Numbered from the stretch's first letter, positions 1 to 23,884 are shown. The stretch: DNA of 40,000 nucleotides from Armadillidium nasatum (GCA_009176605.1 SEYY01000729.1:30001-70000), one strand, 5' to 3'. Notes: generated by a model from the sequence alone, not told the origin. Numbers and translations: made by a program.

Positions 1-34
1 ACAACCATACATACATACATATAATACACACACA

Positions 35-2090
<2,056 letters not shown>

Positions 2091-2286
2091 ATATATAAGC
2101 TTGTGTGCAAGCGTCTGCAAGTGGGTGTACATGTGTGTGTGTGCATTCGTGCGTGTGTACTCAAAATGTTTATAAGTATTTAATGTCAGCTTATAATATT
2201 GTTTCATTCTTTTGAGAACCTAACTGGTTTATTTCTGCTTTTCTGATTACAATTTTACTTATTTTGGTTTTTATCATATATATATA

Positions 2287-2446
<160 letters not shown>

Positions 2447-2683
2447 GTCTAATTTGAGTGATCGTGGGGTTGGGCGTAGATGGGGGCTTTCTATTACCTT
2501 TGCTAACATTATTGGCCTTCGATCTAATTTCGCGTCTGTTGAACACCACCTCACTACCTCTCGTCCTAACCTTTTGCTTCTGCCTGAGACCCAGCTGGAC
2601 AGGGATTCTTTCTCTAGTAATCTTAATGTCTATAACTACAACTTTTTTCACAATTTCCGTCTAAATGATGGAGTCTGTGCCTA
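2447..2683 (+). pseudogene. Jockey-like LINE, endonuclease-domain fragment
   Basis: Piece of the N-terminal apurinic-like endonuclease of a non-LTR retrotransposon: NIIGLRSNFASVEHHL followed by NLLLLPETQLDRD, where the Glu of PETQ is the usual catalytic Glu. It is enclosed by T23 (2424-2446) and T23 (2684-2706), and the following LINE 3' segment belongs to the same family, so it looks like an element with its middle removed. Confidence 0.75.
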
Positions 2684-2706
2684 TTTTTTTTTTTTTTTTT
2701 TTTTTT

Positions 2707-3385
2707 AAATCTTACAGAGACTCTAGGGAATTCCCGGTGGGGTTATAGCAACCTTGTGAAATTAAGCTCTTTAAAAACTCTACTTCTTCACATCTCTTTC
2801 TCAAAAACACCTTCCAACTTTCCTATCCTCTTCGATGACTCTCCCATCTCACCTGTAAATAATATTAACATTCTTGGTCTAAACATAAACAATAAACTTT
2901 CTTGGAAACCACATATCACAATAGTTGCTAAAGCAGCCTCTAAGATTAATAAACTGTCCCCTACTTTAAAACTCTCTTGACCCTCTATCTCTGCGATGTG
3001 ACGTTAGCGCTCTATCTCTTTTCTATAGGTACTACAATGGCAGGTGCTTGAGGGAATTGGCCTCTCGCATTCCTCCACCGTTGCGTCATCCTCGTTGCAC
3101 AAGGGGTGCCCTGCTTTCGCACCAATTTTGTGTGGACGTAGGAAACCCCAGGCTAGCCCGTTGTGGTGCCTCCTCCTTTCCAGCCACTTCTATTCTGTGG
3201 AACTCTCTACCATCATCTATTTTTCCTCCGGTATTTAATCTTCCACTCTTCAAGGCTTACGTCTGTGCCCACCTAAGGGTTGTGCGTTAGGTTGTGTGTG
3301 CTTAAACGAGTTTTCTCCCTTTGTGTGTGCCCCATCCTTGAAAAGGGCTCTGCCCGTGAGTGGTGGCGTTCTGTATAAAATAATA
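2707..3385 (+). pseudogene. Jockey-like LINE, 3' end (copy 1)
   Basis: Closely similar to 5110-5920 of copy 2 but with a deletion in the middle and extra stops. Recognisable pieces: ILGLNINNKLSWKPHIT near 2860-2910, then the C-terminal segment (ELASRIPPPLRHPRCTRGAL) and the family 3' end GGGCTCTGCCCGTGAG at 3344-3359, followed by an A/T-rich tail and (TAA/AAT) repeats. Confidence 0.85.
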
Positions 3386-3487
3386 ATAAATAATATATAT
3401 ATATAAATAATAATAATAATAATAATAGTAATGGAAAGATTAATTTTTCTGAGAACTTTAAAATGGATAAAAAGAGTTTGAATTACA

Positions 3488-3591
<104 letters not shown>

Positions 3592-3654
3592 AACAAAAAC
3601 ACTTAACTCAAACCATCCACCTATTCTAAATATTCTTTGATTTTTTTTTTTTTT

Positions 3655-4125
3655 GTGCGCTCTTTCTTGAAAGGATCACATTACTTCTCTTTCTTAACAA
3701 GCTTCTAAGAAATTTGGTGTTCTAGGGCACGTTCAAAAATTTCTTCTTGAGACTCCAGTTGCTTGCTCTTTTACAGGAGATGTTCAGCCCTGTATGGAGA
3801 ATGCCTCACACAGCTTGGGTGGTTCAACTCAAACAGCTCTTCTTGAAAAGGTGGAGTTGACATGTTTTGTCTTAACTATTTTGTTCTCACGAACTCTCTT
3901 CAGTCTTTTTCCATCCATCGAACTTTTTGCATCACTCTCTCTATACTATAAAGACATTGGTCTTCTAAACTCTCTAGTTCGCATACCTCGTCCATTGAGA
4001 AGGCTCATGCAATATGCCTTTTTAACACAGTCATTTTTTCTCTCTCTACCTCTCTGACTACAAACTGGTAAAGTCTGGAACACATTAACTTTATCTTTTT
4101 CCCAACTTCCTTCAACTAGCACACC
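3655..4125 (+). pseudogene. Jockey-like LINE C-terminal remnant, different subfamily
   Basis: Decayed reading PCMENASHSLGGSTQTALLE (3792-3851) matches the post-RT segment (PCMEY.SH.WGGS) seen intact in copy 2. Upstream are traces of KKFGVL and downstream RIPRPLRR and GKVWNTLTLSFSQLPST. Frames are broken. The residues differ from copies 1 and 2, so it is another subfamily or an older insertion. Confidence 0.65.
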
Positions 4126-4237
4126 TTCAAATGAAGAGTATCAGGGCATGTCAGCCTTTAATTTTAATTTGATCAGGATTTCAGCATTTTACCAACTCAA
4201 GTGGAAATTTGTAGGCCTCTGGGTGTTGCCCACCAGA

Positions 4238-4240
<3 letters not shown>

Positions 4241-4328
<88 letters not shown>

Positions 4329-4340
4329 ATATATATATAT
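4241..4340. repeat. (TA)n array
   Basis: Right edge is the 5' truncation point of LINE copy 2; one TATT break near 4318. Confidence 0.95.
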
Positions 4341-5835
4341 CAGGAAGGCCAGTGGCCCGGACGGCATTCCCCCTCGTGTTCTGAGGGAGTGTGCTTCCGA
4401 GTTAGCGCCTGTCCTCGTTCAGCTCTACTCTCTATGCCTTAATACTAATACTTTTCCTCAATGCTGGAAGCGTGCGTTTGTTCAACTGATCCCGAAAAAA
4501 GGTAGTCGCTATGACCCTTCTAACTATCGACCTATAGCTCTCACCTGTGTTCTATCTAAAATTTTTGAAACTCTTCTCAACTCTCATTTCCTGGATCATT
4601 TGGAGTCTCATTCTCTTCTTTCTGATCACCAGTATGGCTTTCGACGCTCGAGGTCAACTGGTGACATACTTTCCTATCTTACTGATCTATGGTCTTCTGC
4701 CCTTAGGGACTTCGGGGAGTCTTGTGTGGTGGCGCTTGACATATCCAAGGCTTTTGACCGGGTGTGGCATGCGTCACTGCTCTCCAAGCTCCCCTCCTTT
4801 GGGTTTCCTCCTTCTCTTTGCTTACTATTGTCTAGTTTTCTCTCAGATCGTTCCATTTCGGCAGTTGTAGATGGAGCGACCTCTTCCTCCTTTTCTGTCA
4901 ACTGTGGTGTTCCTCAGGGTTCTGTTTTATCTCCAACCTTATTCTTACTTTTCATTAACGATCTTCTCCACTGCACTTCTAACTCTGTTCACTCTTATGC
5001 TGATGATTCAACTCTGCATTCTTCTACTCATTTCAAATCTGCTCTCTCTTTTGCTTCTAGAGTTGCTTCTCGTCTTCAACTTTCCAATTCTATTCTTGCC
5101 GATCTGGATGGGATTTCCCGGTGGGGTCATAGCAACCTTGTGAAATTCAACTCTTTAAAAACTCAACTTCTTCACATCTCCCTCTCAAAAACACCTCCTA
5201 ACTTTCCTATCCTCTTCGATGGCTCTCCCGTCTCACCTACAAATAACATTAACATTCTTGGTCTAAACATAAACAACAAACTATCTTGGAAACCACATAT
5301 CACAATGGTTGCTAAAGCGGCCTCTAAGAAGCTGGGAGTTCTGTTCAGATTGCGAGAATTTTTCTCTTCTGAATAGTTACTCCAAATATATAAGGGTCTT
5401 ATTCGCCCTTGTATGGAGTACTGTTCTCATATTTGGGGGGGCTCCGGCTCCTCCTCTCTTCTGGATAGGGTTGAGTCAAAAGCTAAAAGATTAATTAACT
5501 GTCCCCTACTTTCAAACTCTCTTGACCCTCTGTCTCTGCGACGTGACGTTGGCGCGCTATCTCTTTTCTACAGGTACTACAATGGCATGTGCTCGAGGGA
5601 ATTGGCCTCTCGCATTCCTCCACCATTGCGTCATCCTCGTTGCACAAGGGGTGCCCTGCTTTCGCACCAATTTTGTGTGGATGTAGGAAATCCCAGGCTA
5701 GCCCGTTGTGGTACCTCTTTCTTTCCAGCCACCTCTATTCTGTGGAACTCTCTACCTTCATCTATTTTTCCTTCTGTATTTAACCTTCCACTCTTCAAGG
5801 CTTCCGTCTGCGCCCACCTGAGGGCTGTGCGTTAG
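4341..5835 (+). pseudogene. Jockey-like LINE ORF2: reverse transcriptase plus C-terminal domain, one stop codon (copy 2)
   Basis: RNA-dependent DNA polymerase of a non-LTR retrotransposon, 5'-truncated so that the endonuclease is absent. In one frame from 4341: KASGPDGIPPRVL; RYDPSNYRPIALT; DHQYGFRRSRST; palm motif A VALDISKAFDRVWH (Asp at 4738-4740); motif B GVPQGSVLSPTLFLLFINDL; motif C YADD at 4996-5007, the catalytic pair; thumb NILGLNINNKLSWKPHIT. A single TAG at 5374-5376 interrupts it, where a Gln would be expected. The frame then continues without shift to TAG at 5833-5835 through PCMEYCSHIWGGSGSS, RRDVGALSLFYRYY and FFPATSILWNSLPSS. All polymerase residues are present, so the copy is young. 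The 5' end fuses directly to (TA)n, so no start codon of its own remains. Confidence 0.93.
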
Positions 5836-6043
<208 letters not shown>

Positions 6044-6050
6044 CTCTCAT

Positions 6051-6505
6051 GTCTCCAATTTTTGATCTTCTGAATTTTCAACTTTATGGCTTAAGCTCTC
6101 TTGCAATTCTACTACTTAATTCATTTGTTCTTCTATTTATCTCCTAATTCTACTAACAAAAGAAGTTCTTCAACTATTTAAACTCCAAAATAGAGCACAT
6201 TCCTTCTCAACTTCTTTTTCCAAAATCATCATTTTAGGTGATTTCAATGTTTACCACTGCTAATGGCTTTAATCAAGTTCTCTTGATCTAGCTGGTGAAC
6301 TTGCAATGACTTTTGTATTCAGAACAACCTTGAGCAGTAGGTGCAACTCCCTACCCATATCCCTAACCATCTTGGTGATGAACCGAACATACTTGATCTT
6401 TTCTTAACCTCTTATCCTTCTCCTTATACTGTTGAACTCTTTCCTCCTCTGGGTTCATCCAATCACCTTATTTCTGTTTCTTGTTCTGTCTCTACAACTA
6501 CTGCT
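6051..6505 (+). pseudogene. Jockey-like LINE endonuclease remnant
   Basis: Broken frames give FVLLFISPNSTNK-like, then KIIILGDFN, DLAGELAMTFV, NHLGDEPNILDLFLTSY and FPPLGSSNHLIS. The order GDFN...DLFLTS...SNHL is that of the endonuclease C-terminal half (catalytic Asp/Asn and the final SDH motif, here SNH). Several stops and shifts. Confidence 0.75.
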
Positions 6506-6507
6506 AT

Positions 6508-6826
6508 AAAATGACTGGAAAAGAAATCAGTAGGATAAATACCAAATGAGGGACATTTATAAGTCAAAGCTTTGTGCCAGGTACTAGTAGAAGGCAAATA
6601 TTCAAAGAGAACAGAAAGAAGTTCACCAGTAGAGAGTTCTTTTTCAAAACCATAATGGCAATCAGAGATAAAATTAATAGATTTGAGATGTTTCCAATCC
6701 TTCCAGTTAAGGGCAGATCCAAAAACTTTAGAAAGAACAAAGGTTTTGAAAATAAGATGACAGTTCCCCTTCTTCGGCACAGGCTGAATGACCTATCATT
6801 TTCAGCAAGAAGAGTTGACTGATTTA
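6508..6826 (-). pseudogene. Jockey-like LINE reverse transcriptase remnant, inverted relative to its neighbour
   Basis: Minus strand reads PKKGNC, a diverged finger segment, [16 protein letters not shown] (compare DHQYGFRRSRST in copy 2), then TWHKAL and CPSFGIYP. The stretch holding palm motif A is deleted and no YADD remains. It lies 3' to a plus-strand endonuclease fragment, so the two are not one intact insertion. Confidence 0.7.
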
Positions 6827-6827
6827 G

Positions 6828-7429
<602 letters not shown>

Positions 7430-8270
7430 CACATTATTGTTGGGTGCATGAGATTCTAAAATCTATGAATGACAAAAAGGCTAGTAGCTTGGATAGCATT
7501 CTTTTTCATATTGTGCTGGTAGTAGTGCTCCTGAACTGGAACCTATCACTATACTGCTGTCACCTGTCTGTTCTAAACTCTTTGAAACTAATGTTTACTT
7601 TCTTTTGCAGGATCATCTGAAATCGCATTCCCTTCAATACTCAAGGTCAAATTTCCTATATAATTGATATGATTTACTGTCCTTAGGGACTATGAGGAGT
7701 GTCGTGTGGTGGCACAAGACATATTCAAGGCTAATGTCTGGGTATGGCAGGTGTCATGTGTCACTGCTCTCTAATCTTCCTTCCTTTGGGTTTCATTCTT
7801 CACTTTGCTCACTCATGTCTAGTTCTCTCTCAGATCATACTCTATTAGAACTTGATTATAGAGATACATCTTCCTCCTTCCATGTTACCTGTAACATTCC
7901 TCAGTCTTGTCTTATCTTCTACTTTTCATCAGTGACATCATCAGCTACATATATAACTTTGTTCAATCTTGTGCCAACAATTTAATTCTCCGCTCTTCTA
8001 CTCATTTCAAATTTGCTCTCTTTTTTAGCTTCTAGAGTTGCTACTCAACTTTAACTTTTCAATTCCATTCTTGCAGATCTGGATGGAATTTTCATGTGTA
8101 GCTGTCTCAACCTTATCAAATTCAACTCTTCTTCATTTCTTCCTCACAAAAACATCTACCAACTTTCCCATCTCTTTTGGTGAGCCCACAAGCTCGCCTA
8201 CAAACAACATAATATTTTTAGACTGAACAAAAAACAAAATATCCTGGAAACCACAAATAACAACTATGTC
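7430..8270 (+). pseudogene. Old jockey-like LINE reverse transcriptase remnant
   Basis: Heavily shifted copy of the RT region: SMNDKKASSLDSI (compare KASGPDGIP), CHLSVLNSLKL, then nucleotide-level similarity to 4700-5300 of copy 2 (CCTTAGGGACTATGAGGAGT, CTTCCTTTGGGTTTCATTC, ACTCATTTCAAATTTGCTCT, CAAACAACAT). Many stops in every frame; no intact motif A or YADD. Confidence 0.7.
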
Positions 8271-8606
8271 AATAATTTAGAACTAACTCTCACTTTTAAA
8301 GCATTTCTGAAAACTCATGTGAAACATATGAGTAAAATTTAAACTATTTTTAAAATTCCTTATTATTTTTTATTTATATTTTTCAAACTGTGTAAAAATA
8401 GTCTGTGTAAGATGCAAGATAATTGTACATATAAAATTAAAAATTTGCTGCTTTTGAAATGCACTCAGAATAATGTTATAAAGATCTTCAATTTTAGAAG
8501 AAATCTTTGCCAACGTTAATTCATATAATAATGTAAATTAACTAGGAATCAAACCAGGATCTAATCTCACAAATAATTTCATTGACATCTCATCATTTAG
8601 CCATGA

Positions 8607-9464
<858 letters not shown>

Positions 9465-10001
9465 TCACCTTCTATGGCTTCGATTATCCTGATGCAAGTG
9501 TCTGTGGTGGTGATGACTGTGATGATTATGGTGGTGGTGAGAATGGTGGGTTACTCCTGATGGTGGTAGGTGAAGTATTAGCTGCCTTTTTTTCTGTTCT
9601 TTTGTATCTGGGTCATTTAAAGAGTCCACACCACAATTGGAATTCAAATTTAATGAAGAATTAAAATTGGCTTCTTTGGATCCAACTTCAGAAGCAGTAG
9701 CATCATTTTTTGAAGACCAACGCGAATGCCTCCTATTTAAGTCACTTCCAGGAGTAATTAAATTTATGTGCCCAACATCTTTCACTTCTTTTGCATTTTT
9801 CTAAAGACATTCTACACATTTCCTGTGTACATGACAATGCTAGAGCAATGGGTGTATCATAATCGAATTGCGATCTCTGGTTTAGAAGATTCAAATTCAA
9901 TTGCTTAGTCTTTAACTTGGGTGGAAGTGGAGGCGGTGGTGAAAATTTTTCACTCTTTTTATATGAAGAAAGATGAGGTTTTACATTTTTCTGTGTCTTC
10001 T
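9465..10001 (-). CDS. Putative terminal exon, proline-rich then histidine-rich, with one frameshift
   Basis: On the minus strand an acceptor (ATTCTTCAG) ends at 10002. The next 68 or so codons are open: a Lys-rich start, a proline stretch (FSPPPPLPPKLK), then FDYDTPIALAL and CTQEMCRMSLEK. After the A5 run at about 9792-9796 the frame changes. Adding one A would join it to the second open stretch (KEVKDVGHINL, NRRHSRWSSKND), which ends in a His-rich tail (THHSHHHHNHHSHHHHRH) and a TGA at 9465-9467. Without that base, translation stops about 18 codons later. Two adjacent long open stretches joined at a homopolymer suggest either a base-calling error or a recent lesion. Product unknown. It is on the same strand as the exons at 14.5 and 17.5-19 kb and could be the end of that gene, but one junction in between is unresolved. 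Confidence 0.45.
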
Positions 10002-10895
10002 CTGAAGAATTTGCACAAAATCTATATTGATTACAAATTTTATTCCTTAGAATTAAATTTCAAAACAAAAATAAAAAGTAAATGAAAAGAAATATTACAA
10101 AAGTATTTAGGCAAAGTACAAAAAAACTACAATAATATGTGCATGGAGTTATTAAATTAAAATATAGCAGTATTTTCCACATTAAACTAAAATACCTTAT
10201 AACATTATGTTAAGAATTTACTGTTACTTTACATTTATCTTCAATAAAACTATATTAAAAGAAAAAGATAATTTACAACAATACTAACAAACACTCTACA
10301 AAACACTACAAAAAGGTATAATTAAGGCATAAATATTTGACTTTTCCAACAAGAATGAAAAAAAATATTCAATTTTAGTTTTCTAATACACCTTGTTTAA
10401 TTTTATGCAGAGTGCTATAAATATATTTTTATTTCCTTTTACTGCTTAATTATGATTTTTGTAGTCAGATCCCATCATAATGGGCATTCCCCAAATACAG
10501 GGCACATAAATAAAAGGATGTAAAAATTATACATCATACATATGGAAAATTTATCCAAAATTACTGATTTAAAAAAAAATTAAAGATAAAAGTTCATAAA
10601 AAAAAAAAATAATAAAAAAATAAAAAGTAAAAAGAACACAAACAGATGAAAGTCAAAATATAGTAGCCAACATAACTAGCAAATTATAAAAGAATTATTA
10701 CATACAGTATTACTGTATTTGTAACAAAGATATTACTGCTGAATATTAAAGATTACCTAAACATATTAAATCTAGCAGAAATGTCTGAATACGAAAGATA
10801 ACAAAAAGGATATAATAAAAACTATGAACAGAATTCCTAATATACACTCAAAGCAGTAAGAAAAAAAAATATATATAAAAAAATATATATATATA
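10002..10895. other. Unassigned AT-rich stretch, putative intron
   Basis: No element or exon recognised; poly-A runs near 10565-10630. Confidence 0.4.
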
Positions 10896-11560
<665 letters not shown>

Positions 11561-11593
11561 GAATCACGACAAGAAATCTCATGAACCGAGACC

Positions 11594-12611
<1,018 letters not shown>

Positions 12612-12677
12612 TCAATAAATAAAAAGTCAATGACATATTACAAACATTAGACTAATTCTATAAGAGACGAATAGCCT

Positions 12678-12737
<60 letters not shown>

Positions 12738-12872
12738 TCAGGAATTGAAAAATAATTTTTTTTTCTCTAATAAAAAATGATTTTTATGCAACATGATGAC
12801 GTAACAATAAATAAAAAGTCAATGACATATTACAAACATTAGAATAATTCTATAAGAGACGAATAGCCTTTA
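12612..12872 (+). repeat. Direct duplication of a roughly 70 bp unit, one copy with a poly-A insert
   Basis: CAATAAATAAAAAGTCAATG through GACGAATAGCCTTTA occurs at 12612-12681 and again at 12805-12872 with one or two changes. The first copy is followed by a run of more than 50 A (about 12681-12734). The spacer is about 120 bp. Confidence 0.85.
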
Positions 12873-14456
12873 AAAAAAAAGAAAAAAAAGTAACAATAAT
12901 TCTTTATGTGGTGTGCAATCTACTATTTCAACTGAATTATTTTATATTGTACATGCTTACAGAGTTGTGATGCTTTGTGTCTTGATTCTGCAAACCTGAT
13001 TTACACTAAGTTAATACTCAGATATCACTGGAAGTATAGTGGTATCTAGAAACTCTCGCCAAATGTAGCATGGCTGAATAGGGACTTGTATGTTTTGTGT
13101 CTACATCTGAGGTGTTCATGTGATTTTCTAATTCTCCACCAGTCTTCTGAATTTTGGCTATCAAGCTTTTAGCCTTTTAGTAACTAAAAAGCTAAAGGTC
13201 TGTTCTTACTAATTGTTCTTATTAATCTACCCAGAGAAGAGAAGGTTGAAAATGCTAGCACCATAGAAATTAAAAGGATTGGCAAAATTGCTCATGGCCT
13301 ATTTTTCAATGTTGTTCCTTTGTGGAATTCTGTCCCTGGATAGCCTAGAATGACTTCTAAATATTAAACATTATCACCCAGTAAACAAAAGAATTATCAC
13401 TTGGAGTGTTGGAAAGTAACAGGAAGTATCACTCAGCAACCTCATCAAGAAGAGCTAAATTCCATACCCATAGTAGAGTCAAGGAACAAATGATCAAGAA
13501 ACATTATTTTGCTGAACCGAAGAAAAGAGGACAGAAATTCCTTTTGGTGATATGTCTTTTAAATGCATTATGTGTTAGGGAAGAATCAGATATTTCAAGA
13601 ATATCAGAAAGTAAAATTTTCAACACTCAGTAACAAACCTTATCATTGTGACAGTGTGTTGAGCATTTAGGGATTAGGGTAAATGTAGAGAGAGCTGTGA
13701 AGTCAGTTCCTCAAAGCATCTAATATCTGTCTTCAGTTTATGTATATAACTAAAACTCCTTATACAGTTAAATCTATGGTAAGCAGTGACATGCATTTTA
13801 AGGAAACATAAATCATCTCTTAAAAGTTTTTCAAAGTTCTTCTGTTTCATCCAAAGCTTCTTGATTAAAAGTTTTCTGATAATTTGCCTTTCTAAAGAAA
13901 CTACAAATTTAAGTTAATAACTACTCTCAATTTAGGCTTGAAAGGATGGTTCTGAAAGCAAGGCTAAGGCCATACCATTTTTGTCTGCTCATAACCAAAC
14001 TCTTCTTGTCATCGTTATGATACTGTCAGATAAAAGACATGACCATTTTTACTACTGCTCTTTTGATATAGTCGAAAGATTTTTTTGGCACTTAGCTTTA
14101 TTAACAACTTCTAAATTTTGTGTGGAAAGCAATAAAAATGTCTTCACAAATTTTACACTCATTTGTGCATATTTATCTTAGCCAGAAAAATAACATTTAT
14201 TCCTTGCACAGTTTTTTCCCCATCATAGTTTTCTGTCAAGTAATGTTTTATCATATGTGGTTGTTATTAAAAAATCAATGGATTTAATGAAACTATCTTT
14301 AACAATCTTTTGATTTTTTTTTTTTTTTAAATAACTTTACAAAATTACATAGATATTTAGAGAATATCAGCAAATAAACCTTTCAAAAATTTGTAGATTT
14401 AGATCAATCTGTACATTTCCACCTACCCAACTTCAACTCTGGCAGCACTAAATTAC
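12873..14456. other. Unassigned stretch with one 75-codon open frame
   Basis: Apart from an uninterrupted minus-strand frame at about 13905-13680 (Lys/Leu-rich, no known motif) nothing stands out. It could be an old retroelement. Confidence 0.4.
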
Positions 14457-14507
14457 CTTCTGACTCAAAATCTATGGCTCTAGGTGAGGAAGACAACTTT
14501 TTTTTGC
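14457..14507 (-). CDS. Candidate small exon of the minus-strand gene
   Basis: Minus-strand segment of 51 bp between a good acceptor (ATTTTTAG, ending at 14508) and a good donor (GAAG|GTAATT). It is open in phase 1 in and phase 1 out, reading KKKLSSSPRAIDFESE. Its exit phase matches the entry phase of the exon at 10001. Its entry phase does not match the exit phase of the exon at 17535, so a further exon would be needed between them, or the A8 run in it has the wrong length. It is short enough to be chance. Confidence 0.25.

Positions 14508-15550
<1,043 letters not shown>

Positions 15551-15640
<90 letters not shown>
15551..15640. repeat. (TA)n array
   Basis: Lies about 170 bp left of the inverted-repeat element at 15809. 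Confidence 0.95.
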
Positions 15641-15645
<5 letters not shown>

Positions 15646-15808
15646 TTATGTAGGCTATAACATATGTTAGCTTTTTAAAAATATGCCAAAATCTCAGATT
15701 TGTGAGAGATACAGTTATAAGAGATTGTGTAAGTGATGCATACACCTGTACTATTACAAATATAATTTGCAAATTGTTCACACTAATTAACAATTGTTTT
15801 ACTCATAT

Positions 15809-17500
<1,692 letters not shown>

Positions 17501-17534
17501 CTTTTGGCATACATATAAAAAAAATCACACTCAC

Positions 17535-18992
<1,458 letters not shown>

Positions 18993-19163
18993 AGGTATAT
19001 TTCTAATTACCTTTGTTTTCAATAATTATTTTAAATATATTTAAAACTAAATTACTGGAAAAAAGTAAAAGGGGCGAGTTCTCAATGAGAACCAAAATAT
19101 TTTACCTTGATACTCTAATTACCAAGAATAATAACCTGGCATAAAGAAAAAAAAAGAAAAGAA

Positions 19164-19273
<110 letters not shown>

Positions 19274-19375
19274 TAATATAATGTAATATTTAAAAGCTCT
19301 AATATAGTATAAATTGTAACTGCACACACTCACTAGTTATATACTATGTCTTAATAAATCTTTATTATTTATTGG

Positions 19376-19427
19376 AAGTAATTGATAACAGATGCTATTC
19401 TTGAATAGCATCTGTTATCAATTACTT
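19376..19427. repeat. Perfect 23 bp inverted repeat with 2-base loop
   Basis: GTAATTGATAACAGATGCTA through TTC (19378-19400), TT, then its exact reverse complement at 19403-19425. Pairing continues outward with mismatches in A/T-rich sequence. Not part of a recognised transposon end. Confidence 0.95.
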
Positions 19428-19499
19428 TCAAAATAAATATATCAGTCTTGGTGTATCAATATAACCTTTAATACCAAAATTTTAGGTAATATATCGATT

Positions 19500-19625
19500 T
19501 ACCACAATGCCTCTCTATTTTTCACTATATTCACTTTACATTTAAATGCATTCTACACATATTTTTACTTTATGGAAAAGTAATATAAAACCATAATAAA
19601 AAGAAAAACCATTTAAAAAAATTAA
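19500..19625 (+). repeat. Dispersed repeat, copy 1
   Basis: TTAAATGCATTCTACACATA and TATGGAAAAGTAATATAAA shared with 26170-26290 in the same orientation (roughly 90% by eye over about 100 bp). Class unknown. Confidence 0.7.
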
Positions 19626-19806
19626 AAAAACTGATGTATACTCTGAATGAAGTGACTATTCTTTGTCTTTCATTTATATAAAAATAATTGAATACCATGC
19701 TGCTATATATGTCCTTTGACTATTCATTATTTTTTTTTTGCAATGTACTATAATAAAAGGTTATCAGTGTATAAAAAAAAATGGAATAGTTAATGTGATA
19801 TTACCA

Positions 19807-20298
<492 letters not shown>

Positions 20299-20372
<74 letters not shown>
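20299..20372. repeat. (TA)n array between MITE and Tigger-like element
   Basis: Both edges are transposon ends. Confidence 0.95.
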
Positions 20373-20375
<3 letters not shown>

Positions 20376-21111
20376 GTATACCTCGTTTTACTGTGCTAAA
20401 ACCTATTTTTCGGCGCTTGTACTCTTACAGCTTTTAATCAACAAATTTCCCATGCGGCGTACTCGATGAGCAACGTAAATTATTTCTAGAGGCTGAATCT
20501 GCTGTTGATGACGATCATGACAACGAAATTAAGAATGTCTACAAAAGATTTAGAGCATTATGTAGGCCTACTGCAAACAGTTGTGAAAGGATTTGAATCA
20601 ATTGACAATAACTTTGAGAGAAGTTCGAAAGTTGGCAAAAGATTGCTAAACGACATCACATGCTACACTGAAATTCTTTGAGAGAGAAAGAGATACTCAA
20701 TGAAGCAAACGTCATTGATATTTTATTTTAAGCCAGTGACGCAAATACCCGCACCTTCAAATTCTATCATTCATAGCCATCATCGCCTCAACACCATCAA
20801 CATTAATGCTACACTCTCCACCAAGCAAAAGAATTAGATTCATTGAAGGGTCAGATGACGAGTCACTAATCCCCTTCAACTTCCTTCAATGATATTAATA
20901 AAGTTTTTAAAGCTAAAATATATTATTTTTATTTTATTTACCCTTCATTACGTATTTTATTTTTAAATTGAAACTTTATTTTTAGCCTAGCGTTATTGCG
21001 CAAACAATAAATGATAGGGTAAACAAGTTTTAAGGTACTCATATTTTGTAACAAGTGAATTGCATTGCAGCGGTGGTCTAGAACCATACCTGCTGTATTA
21101 CCGAGGTATAC

Positions 21112-21114
<3 letters not shown>
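20373..21114 (+). mobile_element. Internally deleted pogo/Tigger-like DNA transposon
   Basis: 742 bp with ends CAGGTATACCTCGTTTTACT and (minus strand) CAGGTATACCTCGGTAATAC, close to the known Tigger end CAGG.ATACCTCG. Each end is preceded by TA inside a (TA)n array. Inside are traces of a pogo-like transposase C-terminus, including KQTSLIFYFKPV (compare the K/RQ..L..FFKP motif) near 20704-20739, and an AATAAA near 20896. The DDE domain is absent. Confidence 0.85.

Positions 21115-21199
<85 letters not shown>
21115..21199. repeat. (TA)n array
   Basis: Left edge is the right end of the Tigger-like element. Confidence 0.95.
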
Positions 21200-21203
<4 letters not shown>

Positions 21204-21485
21204 ATATGTTAATTTTTTTATATATTTATACATACATACAGTAAGACAGTGCTATGCCAGGTCTCTTTGCTGGCCATAGGCATACTTTTTACCCTATGAG
21301 TAAAAGTTATCAAACTAGTATGTTTGATTTAAAAAATTTTAAGATCTAATAAACTAGTTCAACAGCTTGACTTAAAAGATAGAAAGTATACCTACAGCCA
21401 GCAAAAAAGTCTAATCTGGCAAATGCTGTCTTTCAGTGTATATATAAAAGAAAACAATTAATAAATAGCTTATATTATATATATA

Positions 21486-23884
<2,399 letters not shown>

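Noticed and set aside
13676..13910. 75-codon open frame on the minus strand, Lys/Leu-rich
   Set aside because: No splice donor, no motif and no link to the phases of the nearby putative exons; possibly an old repeat.
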